Source of the DNA: Maricaulis sp965228215
GTDB lineage: Bacteria > Pseudomonadota > Alphaproteobacteria > Caulobacterales > Maricaulaceae
Direction of reading: 5' to 3'
NCBI GenBank assembly: GCA_965228215.1
Contig: OZ245800.1
Coordinates: forward strand, 2,046,001-2,110,000
DNA: 64,000 nucleotides
The translations under genes were made by a program, and so were the position numbers. Positions within the stretch are counted from its first letter, which is position 1. Each line of letters starts with the position of its first letter. Of this stretch, positions 8,596 to 17,036 are shown in pieces. A model generated the notes under the pieces. It made no database searches and had not been told where the DNA came from. It saw only the letters and a list, made by a program, of their open reading frames with translations.

Positions 8596-10899
8596 TCAGT
8601 CCTGTCCAGCCGGGTCGGCATAGTCCTGCATGATCGGGTGGTCTTCGGCGCGGCCGGGACGCGCGAAATCGATGCCGGCGAAGATGTCGTCAGCGCGGGC
8701 GCGCCGCGCTGCAGCGTTACGATCGAGGCGCAAATTCCGGGTCTCGAGCACACGCCCTGTGTGGTCGACCCGAACCAGCCTGGCCCGATTGTCTTCGACG
8801 TCTACCCGGATCCGTTGAGCCGGCGCCAGGTCGACCATTTCTCGGTGGAAACCGGGCAGGTCGATAAACGCAACGGCCCCCAGGCCGTCGGACACCCAGT
8901 CATAGGACGCACGCTCTGCGGACATGTCGTAGACGGCGCGGAGCGTGCCTTCGCCGATCCTTGCGGAGGCATCAATGCGGCCGGCATCTGACGGAAGGCG
9001 CGGAGCCAGCGTGATGTGGCGATAGATCATGTCCGGGCGAATGCCCAGAAAGTGCTGATACCAGACCCGCAGATGTTCGGTATTCGACCAGGCCTGGAGA
9101 TAGGTTCCGGTCAGTAGCGGCCAGTCTTCTCCCGGACGCGGATAGGCGTCCATGTTCTCGCCGAGCCCGCCGACCACGCCCAGTTCCAGTGCCTGCCGAT
9201 TCATGGTCTGGAAAAGCTGCCAGGCCGGTTCCACCTGGTCGGCCTCGATCATGCGCTGCATGGCGATGCCATTATTCCAGAGCCAGATGGTGCCGTTATG
9301 GTAGGCGGAATCCTTGTGATATTGGTCCCAGGCCAGGTGATAGGGGTGAAAACGTTCGTCCCGAGGTGCCAGCGAGGCAACGCCCCAGGGGAAGACGAGA
9401 TTTTCCCAGCCTGAACGCGTCGCGCGAAGCCGGGTCGTCTCGTCGGCAATCATGTCGAGCGCGTAGAACTGGTTGGGTCGAAGCGAAAAGTCCGGTGCGT
9501 TATCGGCATCGAGCCGGTCGGCCAGCCAATCATGCTCCGCGGACGTGAAATCCCGTTCGAAATTCGCCGCCACACCGTCCGCAATCGACTGCCAGCGCTC
9601 CATGTCCTCCATCGCGCCCATCCGGAGCGCGAAATAGACACCGGCCAGCAGCTGGCCGTGCCACAGCGCCTGGATGTCATTGGCCCGCGTATCCCGGGGG
9701 GAATAGGCCGCCAGGTCCGGCTGGCGCCGGGCATCCATCCAGGTCTCGTTATCCTGGTGGGTGAGATAGCCGGTCTCGTCGGTCCAATTTGCCAGCGATC
9801 CCTCGATACTGGCGCGCACATTCGGCCAGAGCTCGGCGATGATGCTGGCGTCGCCGGAATAGCGAACATAGTCGTGCAGCGCGATGACGAAGCGCGGCGT
9901 GCCGTCAGTGGTGTGGAAGTTGAGATCATCCGGTCGAACGCGATTGGGCACGCGGCCATAGAATTCACTGTCGGTGTCCATGTCCTGGAATTCGGCGAAG
10001 GCCAGCAGGACATTGCGCGCGGTCTCGAATTCGCCGGTGACCAGCAGTGCGCCCGGCAGTGCGATGAAACTGTCGCGGCCCCAGTATTCATTGAACCAGG
10101 GCAGGCCCGCATAAATGCCGTCGCCGCTCTGGCGGGTGACGAGCTGGTCGGTGGTGAGCGCGATCCAGCGCAGGGCTGTCTGCAGGCCTTCGTCGGAGGC
10201 GGTTACATGGCCGGGGCCATTCAGCAGGCCCGCGAGGCGCGTGGCGGATTCCGCTCGCCGCGCCTCCGCGCGTCCGGTCACCTCGGAAAAGACGTTTTGC
10301 GGGTCGTCGGATCGCGACGCCGCGATGATGTAATGCCGCGAATTCGCCGTGCCGACGATCAGCTGGTGGTCGGCCGAGTCCATCGTGGAATACAGTCTCA
10401 GACCGTCGGGACGGTGTCCGGACAGCAATTCCAGGCCCTCGCCATAAGGCTGGAATTGATGGCCGAATTCGATACCCGGCGGCGTTGCCAGCGTGACCTC
10501 GATGGCATCTTCCATGTGCAGGAGACGCAGGGTTTCGGACCAGCCGTTGTAGGTCCTCACCACCCGGTCCGGGTAAACCGCCACATCGGTATCGGCCCAG
10601 TCGAGCAAATCGTCGCGCAGCCGGAATTCATAGCCCGAGAAAAGACGTCGCTGCGCGAGATTCAAACCGGCGAACCAAGTGTGTTCCGGGTGATCATTGC
10701 GGTGGGTCTGCGTGTAGAAATAGGCCGAGCGCTTGTTGGTGAAGGAGACGGCCCGGTTTTCTGCGTCACTGACCTCGATCATCAACGCATCGGCGTCTGC
10801 CACCCGGCGGTCCGGCAGGGCCGGCAATTCGTCGATGGGTGCCGGAGAGCAGCCGGCAAGCAGGATGGCCAAGATTGGGACGGCGAAAGTCGCGCGCAT
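8596..10899 (-). CDS. Lipoprotein with amylo-alpha-1,6-glucosidase-like catalytic domain
   Basis: 767 residues from ATG at 10899, placed seven bases after GGAGG. A lipoprotein signal is clear: LAGC with Cys17 preceded by a hydrophobic run. About residues 240-620 form an alpha/alpha-barrel glycosidase resembling the glycogen-debranching / GH133 and GH63-like families, with WFNEYWGRDSFIALPGALLV near residue 270 and LTHQDNETWMDARRQPDLAA near 390 holding acidic residues suited to catalysis. A beta-rich N-terminal domain precedes it. Debranching enzymes are mostly cytoplasmic, so a lipid anchor suggests action on external oligosaccharide. Substrate unknown. Confidence 0.82.
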   Translation of the reverse strand: MRATFAVPILAILLAGCSPAPIDELPALPDRRVADADALMIEVSDAENRAVSFTNKRSAYFYTQTHRNDHPEHTWFAGLNLAQRRLFSGYEFRLRDDLLDWADTDVAVYPDRVVRTYNGWSETLRLLHMEDAIEVTLATPPGIEFGHQFQPYGEGLELLSGHRPDGLRLYSTMDSADHQLIVGTANSRHYIIAASRSDDPQNVFSEVTGRAEARRAESATRLAGLLNGPGHVTASDEGLQTALRWIALTTDQLVTRQSGDGIYAGLPWFNEYWGRDSFIALPGALLVTGEFETARNVLLAFAEFQDMDTDSEFYGRVPNRVRPDDLNFHTTDGTPRFVIALHDYVRYSGDASIIAELWPNVRASIEGSLANWTDETGYLTHQDNETWMDARRQPDLAAYSPRDTRANDIQALWHGQLLAGVYFALRMGAMEDMERWQSIADGVAANFERDFTSAEHDWLADRLDADNAPDFSLRPNQFYALDMIADETTRLRATRSGWENLVFPWGVASLAPRDERFHPYHLAWDQYHKDSAYHNGTIWLWNNGIAMQRMIEADQVEPAWQLFQTMNRQALELGVVGGLGENMDAYPRPGEDWPLLTGTYLQAWSNTEHLRVWYQHFLGIRPDMIYRHITLAPRLPSDAGRIDASARIGEGTLRAVYDMSAERASYDWVSDGLGAVAFIDLPGFHREMVDLAPAQRIRVDVEDNRARLVRVDHTGRVLETRNLRLDRNAAARRARADDIFAGIDFARPGRAEDHPIMQDYADPAGQD

Positions 10900-10948
10900 C
10901 AAATGTCCTCCAGAGGTTCCGCATCTTTGCGAAGCCTACGAAGCGGGT

Positions 10949-11395
10949 CTAGCGCAATTGGCGTTGCGCTTCCGCCAGGCCGATGCCGGCGCTGACGACG
11001 ACATTGAGCGAGCGCGTGTCTGCGCGAATCGGAATGATGACCCGGGAATCGGCAATTTCGTGCACCGAATCCGGCACACCGGCGCTTTCGCGGCCGAAAA
11101 GCAGGCGGTCATCCGGCTCGAAAGAAAAATCCCAGAGATCCGTTGCAGCCCGGGTCGTGAAGAGGACCAAGCGACCTTTTGACGCTTCTCCACTACTTTC
11201 ATATGCAGACCAGGAGGCGTGTCTGACGGGTTCGATCGCCGCCTGATAGTCCATCGCAGCCTTGCGAATCCCCTTTGCTGTAAGGGGAAAGGCGCAAGGC
11301 TCGATGATGTCGAGCCCGGCGTCGAAACAGGCTGCGACGCGCATCGCGGCGCCGAGGTTCTGCGGAATATCTGGTTGAAAAAATACGAGACGCAT
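10949..11395 (-). CDS. trmL: tRNA (cytidine/uridine-34 2'-O)-methyltransferase
   Basis: 148 residues from ATG at 11395. SPOUT-fold methyltransferase that modifies the wobble ribose of certain leucine tRNAs. The N-terminus MRLVFFQPDIPQNLGAAMRV and the knot region ESAGVPDSVHEIADSRVIIP then TRSLNVVVSAGI are the TrmL signatures. The open frame runs 17 codons further upstream, but those residues do not resemble the family. It is divergent from petA, with a 177-base gap that must hold both promoters. Confidence 0.93.
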   Translation of the reverse strand: MRLVFFQPDIPQNLGAAMRVAACFDAGLDIIEPCAFPLTAKGIRKAAMDYQAAIEPVRHASWSAYESSGEASKGRLVLFTTRAATDLWDFSFEPDDRLLFGRESAGVPDSVHEIADSRVIIPIRADTRSLNVVVSAGIGLAEAQRQLR

Positions 11396-11488
11396 TTTAA
11401 TCCGCGCACAGTCAGATGGCTTAAACCGCATGCGGCATTGCGCCACGTGCTGGCCTTGCCGTACGGCTATAGGTTATAGGGCGTCAAA

Positions 11489-11504
11489 CCCCGCTTCTGC
11501 GGGG
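11489..11504 (+). promoter_or_regulatory. Hairpin in the petABC leader
   Basis: CCCCGC (11489-11494) and GCGGGG (11499-11504) form a perfect six-base stem with a TTCT loop, 68 bases before the petA GTG start. No T run follows on the plus strand, so it is not an ordinary terminator. It may shape or stabilise the petABC leader transcript. Confidence 0.4.
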
Positions 11505-11572
11505 ACGTCAAGATTTCTGGGGCGGTGGTGCGTTCGCGCCACCAATAACTTGCAAAGCGAAGAGGTCGGCTC

Positions 11573-12205
11573 GTGACGACAGAGAACGCCGCGCTCGACG
11601 GAAACGGTCAGGAACCGTCCCGTCGCGACTTCATTTACATCGCTGCTGGCGGCGCGGCCGCCGTCGGTGGCGGTCTTGTGGCCTGGCCGTTTATTGACCA
11701 GATGAATCCCGCGGCGGACACGCTCGCGCTCGGATCCGTCCGCGTCGATGTAGCTCCCGTCCTGGAAGGGTCGGAGATCACCGTCATGTGGCGCGGTGGA
11801 CCGGTTTTCATCCGCCATCGCACGGCTGAGGAAATCGCCGAGGCGCGCAATGTCGAGATGTCGGCCCTGCCGGACGATCTCGCCCGCAATGACAACCTGC
11901 CGGATTCTGCACCGGGAACGGATGAAAACCGTGTCCTGCGAGCGGAATACCTGATCGTGAAGGGCAACTGCACCCACTTGGGTTGCGTGCCGCTGGGTCT
12001 AGGCGCCAATACCGGCGACTATGACGGCTGGTACTGCCCCTGCCACGGTTCGCACTACGACACGTCGGCACGCATTCGCCGCGGTCCGGCTCCGACCAAT
12101 CTGCCGGTGCCCGACTACTTCTTCGAGGGCGGTGAAGAGAGCACGATCGTCAAGATCGGTCTGTCGCCGGACGAAGCTTCTAACTCCGGGTGGGCTGTAT
12201 CATGA
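11573..12205 (+). CDS. petA: Ubiquinol-cytochrome c reductase Rieske iron-sulfur subunit
   Basis: 210-residue Rieske protein of the cytochrome bc1 complex, starting at GTG 11573. It has a twin-arginine signal-anchor (SRRDFIYIAAGGAAAVGGGL), as expected for a folded Fe-S protein exported by Tat. The 2Fe-2S ligands are in CTHLGC (Cys133, His135) and CPCHGSHYD (Cys155, His158), with Cys138 and Cys157 for the disulfide. It accepts electrons from ubiquinol and passes them to cytochrome c1. Its stop overlaps the petB start (ATGA), so all three subunits come from one operon. Confidence 0.97.
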   Translation: MTTENAALDGNGQEPSRRDFIYIAAGGAAAVGGGLVAWPFIDQMNPAADTLALGSVRVDVAPVLEGSEITVMWRGGPVFIRHRTAEEIAEARNVEMSALPDDLARNDNLPDSAPGTDENRVLRAEYLIVKGNCTHLGCVPLGLGANTGDYDGWYCPCHGSHYDTSARIRRGPAPTNLPVPDYFFEGGEESTIVKIGLSPDEASNSGWAVS

Positions 12206-13488
12206 GCGGACCTTCGACTTACGAGCCGAAATCCGGCTTCACGCGCTGGCTGGACGACCGCCTGCCGATCATCCGGCTCGGCTGGGACAGCTTCGTCGAC
12301 TTCCCGACGCCGCGTAACCTGAACTATTGGTGGACGTTCGGCGGTATCCTCGCCGTCTTCCTGATGATTCAGATCATCACCGGTATCGTTCTGGCCATGC
12401 ACTATGTCGCGCACGAGACGCTGGCGTTCGAAAGCGTCGAGCGTATCCGTCGTGACGTGCCGTTCGGCTGGATGCTGCAATCCATGCACGCCAATGGCGC
12501 CAGCTTCTTCTTCGTGGCCGTCTACATCCACATGTTCCGCGGTCTCTATTACGGTTCCTACAAGGCGCCGCGCGAGATCCTGTGGATCCTGGGTGTGGTG
12601 ATCTACCTGCTGATGATGGCCACGGCCTTCATGGGCTATGTGCTGCCGTGGGGCCAGATGTCCTACTGGGGCGCCATGGTGATCACCAATCTGATCGGTG
12701 CGCTGCCCTTCGTGGGCGATGCCATCCGTGAATGGCTGTGGGGCGGTTTCTCGGTCGGACAGGCCACGCTGAACCGCTTCTTCTCCCTGCACTATCTGCT
12801 GCCCTTCGTGATCGCCGGCGTTGTCGGTCTTCACATCTGGGCCCTGCACGTGCCGGGCAATGGCAATCCTGTCGGTCTGGATGTCCGCAAGGGCGATGCC
12901 GGCAAGAAGGACACGCTGCCCTTCCACCCGTACTACACGGTGAAGGATGGCTTCGCGATCATCGTCTATCTGATGATCTTCGCGATGTTCGTCTTCTTCA
13001 TGCCGAACGTTCTCGGCCACGCCGACAACTTCATCGAAGCCGACGCCCTGTCGACGCCGGCGCACATTGTGCCTGAATGGTATTTCCTGCCCTTCTACGC
13101 GATCCTGCGTGCCATCACCTTCGACATCGGTCCGATCGACGCCAAGCTTGGCGGCGTGCTGGCCATGTTCGGTGCCATCGCCATCCTGTTCGTCCTGCCC
13201 TGGCTCGACACGTCGAAAGTGCGCTCGATGCGCTATCGTCCGCTGACGCGCTGGTTCTTCATCTTCTTCATCCTGGCCGCCTTCGGCCTTGGCTGGTGCG
13301 GTGCGAAGAACCCGGATGACTATGTGCTGGGTATCGAGGGCTTCAAATTCCTCTATCTCGGTCAATTCCTGACCCTGTACTACTTCGTCTATTTCCTGGT
13401 CATTCTCCCGGTGATGGGCATCGTCGAAAAGCCGAAAGAGAGGCCTGCCTCGATTGAAGCCGCGGTGCTTGGGTCCGAGAAGAACTAG
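12202..13488 (+). CDS. petB: Cytochrome b subunit of the bc1 complex
   Basis: 428-residue polytopic membrane protein. ATG at 12202 overlaps the petA stop and is preferred to the in-frame ATG at 12190. It holds both haem b groups and the Qo and Qi quinone sites. Conserved segments seen: MLQSMHANGASFFFVAVYIH near residue 90, YVLPWGQMSYWGAMVITNLI near 145, HYLLPFVIAGVVGLHIWALH near 200, and PEWYFLPFYAILRAI near 290 (the PEWY motif of the Qo site). Length and fused b6/subunit-IV form are normal for proteobacteria. Confidence 0.97.
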   Translation: MSGPSTYEPKSGFTRWLDDRLPIIRLGWDSFVDFPTPRNLNYWWTFGGILAVFLMIQIITGIVLAMHYVAHETLAFESVERIRRDVPFGWMLQSMHANGASFFFVAVYIHMFRGLYYGSYKAPREILWILGVVIYLLMMATAFMGYVLPWGQMSYWGAMVITNLIGALPFVGDAIREWLWGGFSVGQATLNRFFSLHYLLPFVIAGVVGLHIWALHVPGNGNPVGLDVRKGDAGKKDTLPFHPYYTVKDGFAIIVYLMIFAMFVFFMPNVLGHADNFIEADALSTPAHIVPEWYFLPFYAILRAITFDIGPIDAKLGGVLAMFGAIAILFVLPWLDTSKVRSMRYRPLTRWFFIFFILAAFGLGWCGAKNPDDYVLGIEGFKFLYLGQFLTLYYFVYFLVILPVMGIVEKPKERPASIEAAVLGSEKN

Positions 13489-13500
13489 GGGAGCGGGACC

Positions 13501-14313
13501 ATGAAGATGACACGTATTTTCGCCGCTGCCCTGGCAGCACTCGGTCTCGGATCCTCGGCCATGGCGGCCGAAGGCGAGTACACGACGCCGGAACACCATC
13601 ACTGGCATCATGCCGGTCCGTTCGGAACCTATGACCGCGAGGCCGTCCAGCGCGGCTTCCAGGTCTACCAGGAGGTCTGTGCGTCCTGTCACGCCATGGA
13701 TCTGCTGAAGTTCCGCAATCTGGGTGAGCGCGGTGGTCCGTTCGAGGATGCCCGCTTCCCGAATGCAAACGACAACCCGGTCGTCATGCAGATCGCGGCA
13801 GCCTATGAAGGCCAGTGGAATGACGAGGTCGACGATATCGGCGATCCGCGCATCCGCCCCGGTCTGCCGTCCGACGCCTACCCGGCGCCGTACGAGAATG
13901 ACGCCCAGGCACGTGCCTCCAACAATGGCGCCCTGCCGCCGGATCTCTCGCTGATCGTCAAGGCACGTTCGCATGGTTCCGACTACATCCGCTCGCTCCT
14001 GCTGGGCTATACGGATGAGGTTCCCTACGACGTGACGGTCGCTCCGGGCCAGTACTACAACGAGTACTTCCCGGGTGGTCTTCTCGCCATGGCACCGCCG
14101 CTGATGTTCGACGGCCAGGTGACCTATGCCGATGGCACGGAAGCGACGATCGACCAGATGGCCGAGGACGTCACGGTCTTCCTGACCTGGGCTGGTGACC
14201 CGCACATGGAAGTGCGCAAGCAGATGGGCGTGATGGTCCTTCTCTTCCTCTTCATCTTTGCCGTTCTGGTCTATCTGGCCTATCGCCAGGTCTGGGCAAA
14301 CGTCGAGCACTAG
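13501..14313 (+). CDS. petC: Cytochrome c1
   Basis: 270 residues with a cleavable signal peptide ending about MAAE at residue 24. The haem-binding motif is CASCH (Cys60, Cys63, His64), and MAPPLMFDGQVTYADG near residue 200 supplies the axial Met. A C-terminal membrane anchor (MGVMVLLFLFIFAVLVYLAY) leaves the haem domain in the periplasm. It follows petB after 12 bases. A histidine-rich patch, EHHHWHHAGPFG, sits just after the signal peptide. It hands electrons from the Rieske centre to a soluble or membrane cytochrome c. Confidence 0.97.
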   Translation: MKMTRIFAAALAALGLGSSAMAAEGEYTTPEHHHWHHAGPFGTYDREAVQRGFQVYQEVCASCHAMDLLKFRNLGERGGPFEDARFPNANDNPVVMQIAAAYEGQWNDEVDDIGDPRIRPGLPSDAYPAPYENDAQARASNNGALPPDLSLIVKARSHGSDYIRSLLLGYTDEVPYDVTVAPGQYYNEYFPGGLLAMAPPLMFDGQVTYADGTEATIDQMAEDVTVFLTWAGDPHMEVRKQMGVMVLLFLFIFAVLVYLAYRQVWANVEH

Positions 14314-14315
14314 AC

Positions 14316-14789
14316 ATGTTCGGTGCAACCGATTGTCTGAAGGCCGCTGGCACGATCGCGCTGGCGGCCTTTTTCATGGCTGAAGCCGAGGCCGAGCAGC
14401 CTGACTATGTCTCCCAACTCGAGGGGGAGTGGGGCTGGTTTCCTTTTGACGACGATCCACCAGACATGACCGGGTTGTGTTCAAACAAGCCGTTGCGGAT
14501 CTGGTTTTCCGAGAATGGGCGCCGTTATCACTCCCAGTGGGAGAGCGATATCGAGAACGGCTATGTCTCGACCTCGCCGGTCTACTCGGCCACCACAACG
14601 CCGGAAGGAGTTCTGGTGATGTATCTGCAGTATGACGACGAGACGCGGCTCGACCCGGACGGCCATCCGGTCGCCTGGTATCTCGTCATGGCGGATGCGG
14701 ATAGTTTCGTCTGGGTGCGCGAGGACTGGGTGGAACAGGGCAATACCACCCGCTACATGCTGCGGTGTGAGGACCGGCCGATCGCGTGA
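14316..14789 (+). CDS. Secreted protein of unknown function
   Basis: 157 residues starting two bases after the petC stop. The N-terminus has a plausible signal peptide (hydrophobic about residues 10-21, then AEAEAEQ). The mature part is rich in Trp, Asp and Tyr: EGEWGWFPFDDDPPDMTGLC, then RIWFSENGRRYHSQWES, and ends with CEDRPIA; two cysteines could form a disulfide. I do not recognise the family. Its stop overlaps the GTG start of mtnP (GTGA). A terminator-like hairpin lies within its first codons, so expression may depend on readthrough from petABC. Confidence 0.65.
   Translation: MFGATDCLKAAGTIALAAFFMAEAEAEQPDYVSQLEGEWGWFPFDDDPPDMTGLCSNKPLRIWFSENGRRYHSQWESDIENGYVSTSPVYSATTTPEGVLVMYLQYDDETRLDPDGHPVAWYLVMADADSFVWVREDWVEQGNTTRYMLRCEDRPIA
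14341..14374 (+). terminator. Terminator-like hairpin after petABC, inside the next gene
   Basis: AGGCCGC (14341-14347) pairs with GCGGCCT (14364-14370) and is followed directly by a run of T to 14374. It lies 28 bases after the petC stop but within the signal-peptide codons of the gene at 14316. It may end most petABC transcripts. Confidence 0.5.
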
Positions 14790-15667
14790 CACATTCAACC
14801 TGGAAACTGGGGATTATCGGCGGATCTGGCCTCTACGCCCTCGACGGGCTGGAGGATGTCCGCCGGCGCGAGATCGAGACACCCTGGGGCGCCCCGTCGG
14901 CAGCCCTGACCGAAGGGCGTCTTGGTGGTGTGGATTTGGTCTTCTTGCCGCGTCATGGCGAGGGGCATGTCCATCCGCCTCACGCCGTGCCCTACCGCGC
15001 CAATATCGCCGCTCTGAAAATGGCCGGCTGTACCGATATTCTGGCCGTCTCCGCCTGCGGTTCCCTGCGCGAACATCTCGCTCCAGGCCAGTTCGTGGTC
15101 GTCGACCAATATGTCGACCGCACCCGGCAACGGGCCGGTTCCTTCTTCGAGACCGGCTGTGTGGCGCATGTGCCGATGGCCGACCCGGTCTGTTCCCGGC
15201 TGTCCGGCCTCGCCTTCGACGCGGCCCTCGGAGCCGGTATCGAGACGCAGAAGGGCGGGACCTATCTGTGCATGGAGGGGCCGCAATTCTCCACTCGGGC
15301 CGAGAGCGAGCTCTACCGGCAATGGGGTCTCGACGTGATCGGCATGACCAACATGCCCGAAGCCAAGCTGGCGCGGGAGGCGGAATTGCCCTACGCGGCG
15401 ATCGCCATGGTGACGGATTATGATTGCTGGCACGAGGAGGAGGCGAGCGTGGACGTCGCCCACGTGCTGGAAGTGATGCGCGGCAATACCGCCAAGGCCA
15501 AGGCCCTGATCGCGGGTCTGGTTACCATTATGGCGGGGCATGCGCGCACACCATCGCCGGACGGTATCGAAACCGTGCTCGACACGTCGCTCATCACGCC
15601 GAAGACGCATCTCGACCCAAAAATCGCGGAAAAACTGGACGTGATCGCCGGGAGAGTCCTACGCTGA
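14786..15667 (+). CDS. mtnP: S-methyl-5'-thioadenosine phosphorylase
   Basis: 293 residues, GTG start overlapping the previous stop. Nucleoside phosphorylase of the PNP/MTAP family: LGIIGGSGLYALDGLE at the N-terminus, FLPRHGEGHVHPPHAVPYRA near residue 55, and the MTAP signature TYLCMEGPQFSTRAESE near 155. It splits methylthioadenosine (from polyamine or homoserine-lactone synthesis) into adenine and methylthioribose-1-phosphate. The apt gene 1.4 kb downstream can turn the adenine into AMP, so the pair forms an adenine salvage route. MTAP rather than PNP is favoured by GMTNMPEAKLAREAELPYAA. Confidence 0.93.
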   Translation: MTHSTWKLGIIGGSGLYALDGLEDVRRREIETPWGAPSAALTEGRLGGVDLVFLPRHGEGHVHPPHAVPYRANIAALKMAGCTDILAVSACGSLREHLAPGQFVVVDQYVDRTRQRAGSFFETGCVAHVPMADPVCSRLSGLAFDAALGAGIETQKGGTYLCMEGPQFSTRAESELYRQWGLDVIGMTNMPEAKLAREAELPYAAIAMVTDYDCWHEEEASVDVAHVLEVMRGNTAKAKALIAGLVTIMAGHARTPSPDGIETVLDTSLITPKTHLDPKIAEKLDVIAGRVLR

Positions 15668-15671
15668 TCGC

Positions 15672-16427
15672 ATGATCGTGCGTTTTCGCCGCCTCGTCTC
15701 TCTCACTTGTCTCGCCGTCGCGACGGCTTTCGGCACGCCGGCCCTTGCCGGCGACCAGGTGCCGCTCTCGGCGCTGGATGCCATGACGTATGAGGCCTCA
15801 CGCGATGGTGTCGTGACGATCATGTGCGATGTCCCCGGCGAGAGTTTCAAAGTTGTCAGCCGGGGCGCCATCCTCGATCTGCGCGATACCGGTCTGCCCT
15901 ATGACGTGGTGCTGACCTCGCGGCACGGCATTGTCCGCGACGGCGAGGTCCTGCCCTGCCATCTGATCGGTGTCGGCCGTGATGATGTGGCGATCGAACC
16001 GGTTGCCGTCTCGATGGAGGATCCGCGGGCGCTGATCGACCTGCCGCTCGACTGGGCGATCCTGCGCTCGAGCGAACGCCTGCCGCGTTCTGTCTCGCGC
16101 CTGCGCGCCGCGCAGGTCACCGGCGGCGAGTCCGGGGCCATGTCCCTCGTCATGCGCAGTTTCGATACCGAGCCCTGCGCGGTGATACCCGCTCCGGCCG
16201 GGGTGGAGGATGAGCGCCTGATCTATCACGCCTGCCGCTCGCGGCCCGGCCTGTCGGGCGCGCCAATGGTGGCGGAAATCAAGGGCGAGCCCTTTGTCGT
16301 CGGCATTCACCTAGGCCATGTGATGATGATGAATGAGGACTTCCAGCGTTACGGCGTCGCCCGGCGCCTGTCGGACGATCTGCTTTCGGCCCTCGGCAAT
16401 CTCGTGGAAAGCGAAACCGATCACTAA
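15672..16427 (+). CDS. Secreted trypsin-like serine protease homologue
   Basis: 251 residues with a signal peptide ending near ALAG at residue 27. The pieces of a chymotrypsin-fold triad can be placed: His in VVLTSRHGIVRDG near residue 85, Asp in IDLPLDWAILRSS near 125, and Ser in CRSRPGLSGAPMVAEIKGEP near 195 (the usual G-x-S-G-x-P). The sequence is diverged, and the segment CRSRPGLSGAP pairs a cysteine in the expected place. Target unknown; it could also be a non-catalytic relative. The start follows mtnP by four bases, so the genes are probably cotranscribed. Confidence 0.7.
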   Translation: MIVRFRRLVSLTCLAVATAFGTPALAGDQVPLSALDAMTYEASRDGVVTIMCDVPGESFKVVSRGAILDLRDTGLPYDVVLTSRHGIVRDGEVLPCHLIGVGRDDVAIEPVAVSMEDPRALIDLPLDWAILRSSERLPRSVSRLRAAQVTGGESGAMSLVMRSFDTEPCAVIPAPAGVEDERLIYHACRSRPGLSGAPMVAEIKGEPFVVGIHLGHVMMMNEDFQRYGVARRLSDDLLSALGNLVESETDH

Positions 16428-16500
16428 CCTGACAGGTGATTGCGGTTTGCGATCCTGCGAGCCTCGTCCATAAAGGACGTCCAATTGCTTCTGCCGGGAT

Positions 16501-16908
16501 GTGTCCACCATGTTGTCGATCGCTTTGAGTGCCGCCCTGTTCGCGAATGTCCAGGACATGCCACCGCCGCCGGCGCGGCCCATGCTGGAATGCTCCGAAC
16601 ACCTCACCGAACAGCGCGCGCTCAACAATTGTCTCGACGACCTGCTCGATGATGCGGAGGACGCGATGCAGGCGGCCGCTCGCGAGGCGCGCGAGGAAGC
16701 GCGTGACGCCGATGCCGAGACCGGAGGCATGTTCTCGGCGGCAGACAATCTCGCCACGGCCCAGATCGCCTGGGAGACCTATCGTGACGCCGAGTGTGAC
16801 CGGCGCGCCTCCCTGATGATCCTCGGCCGCGACCAGCGCGAGGCAACGGCGCTGGATTGCCGGATCGCGCTCACCCGGTCCCGAACGCACGAACTGCGTG
16901 AGGAATAG
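16501..16908 (+). CDS. LprI-like (DUF1311) small secreted protein
   Basis: 135 residues from GTG at 16501; ATG at 16510 is an equally good start. A short hydrophobic N-terminus (MLSIALSAALFANV) looks like a signal peptide. The C-terminal half matches the DUF1311/LprI pattern: AQIAWETYRDAECDRRASLM, then TALDCRIALTRSRTHELRE, with paired cysteines. The middle is a highly charged Ala/Glu/Asp helix. LprI in mycobacteria inhibits lysozyme; that role is not shown here. No clear operon link: 73 bases separate it from the protease gene. Confidence 0.7.
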   Translation: MSTMLSIALSAALFANVQDMPPPPARPMLECSEHLTEQRALNNCLDDLLDDAEDAMQAAAREAREEARDADAETGGMFSAADNLATAQIAWETYRDAECDRRASLMILGRDQREATALDCRIALTRSRTHELREE

Positions 16909-17036
16909 GCGTCAATCACGCCTGACCCGGTTGCGATAGCGCCGGGAATGATGACAATCACCTCGCCGGTATTCGCCGGTCGTGATGTTTCCAGACTTCA
17001 ATCGAGGATGAGGCGCTTCCGGCGCCGCCGACTGCC

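Noticed and set aside
6934..8991. 685-codon plus-strand frame over hemF, the helicase and the glycosidase gene
   Set aside because: Antisense to well-supported minus genes with full motif sets; a GC-bias artefact.
9532..10995. 487-codon plus-strand frame opposite the glycosidase gene
   Set aside because: Complement of the lipoprotein gene, no ribosome site and no domain.
12115..14328. 737-codon open frame on the minus strand opposite petA, petB and petC
   Set aside because: It is antisense to three clear bc1 genes; its residues are rich in His, Arg, Asp and Gln as expected from the complement of GC-rich codons, and no domain is seen.
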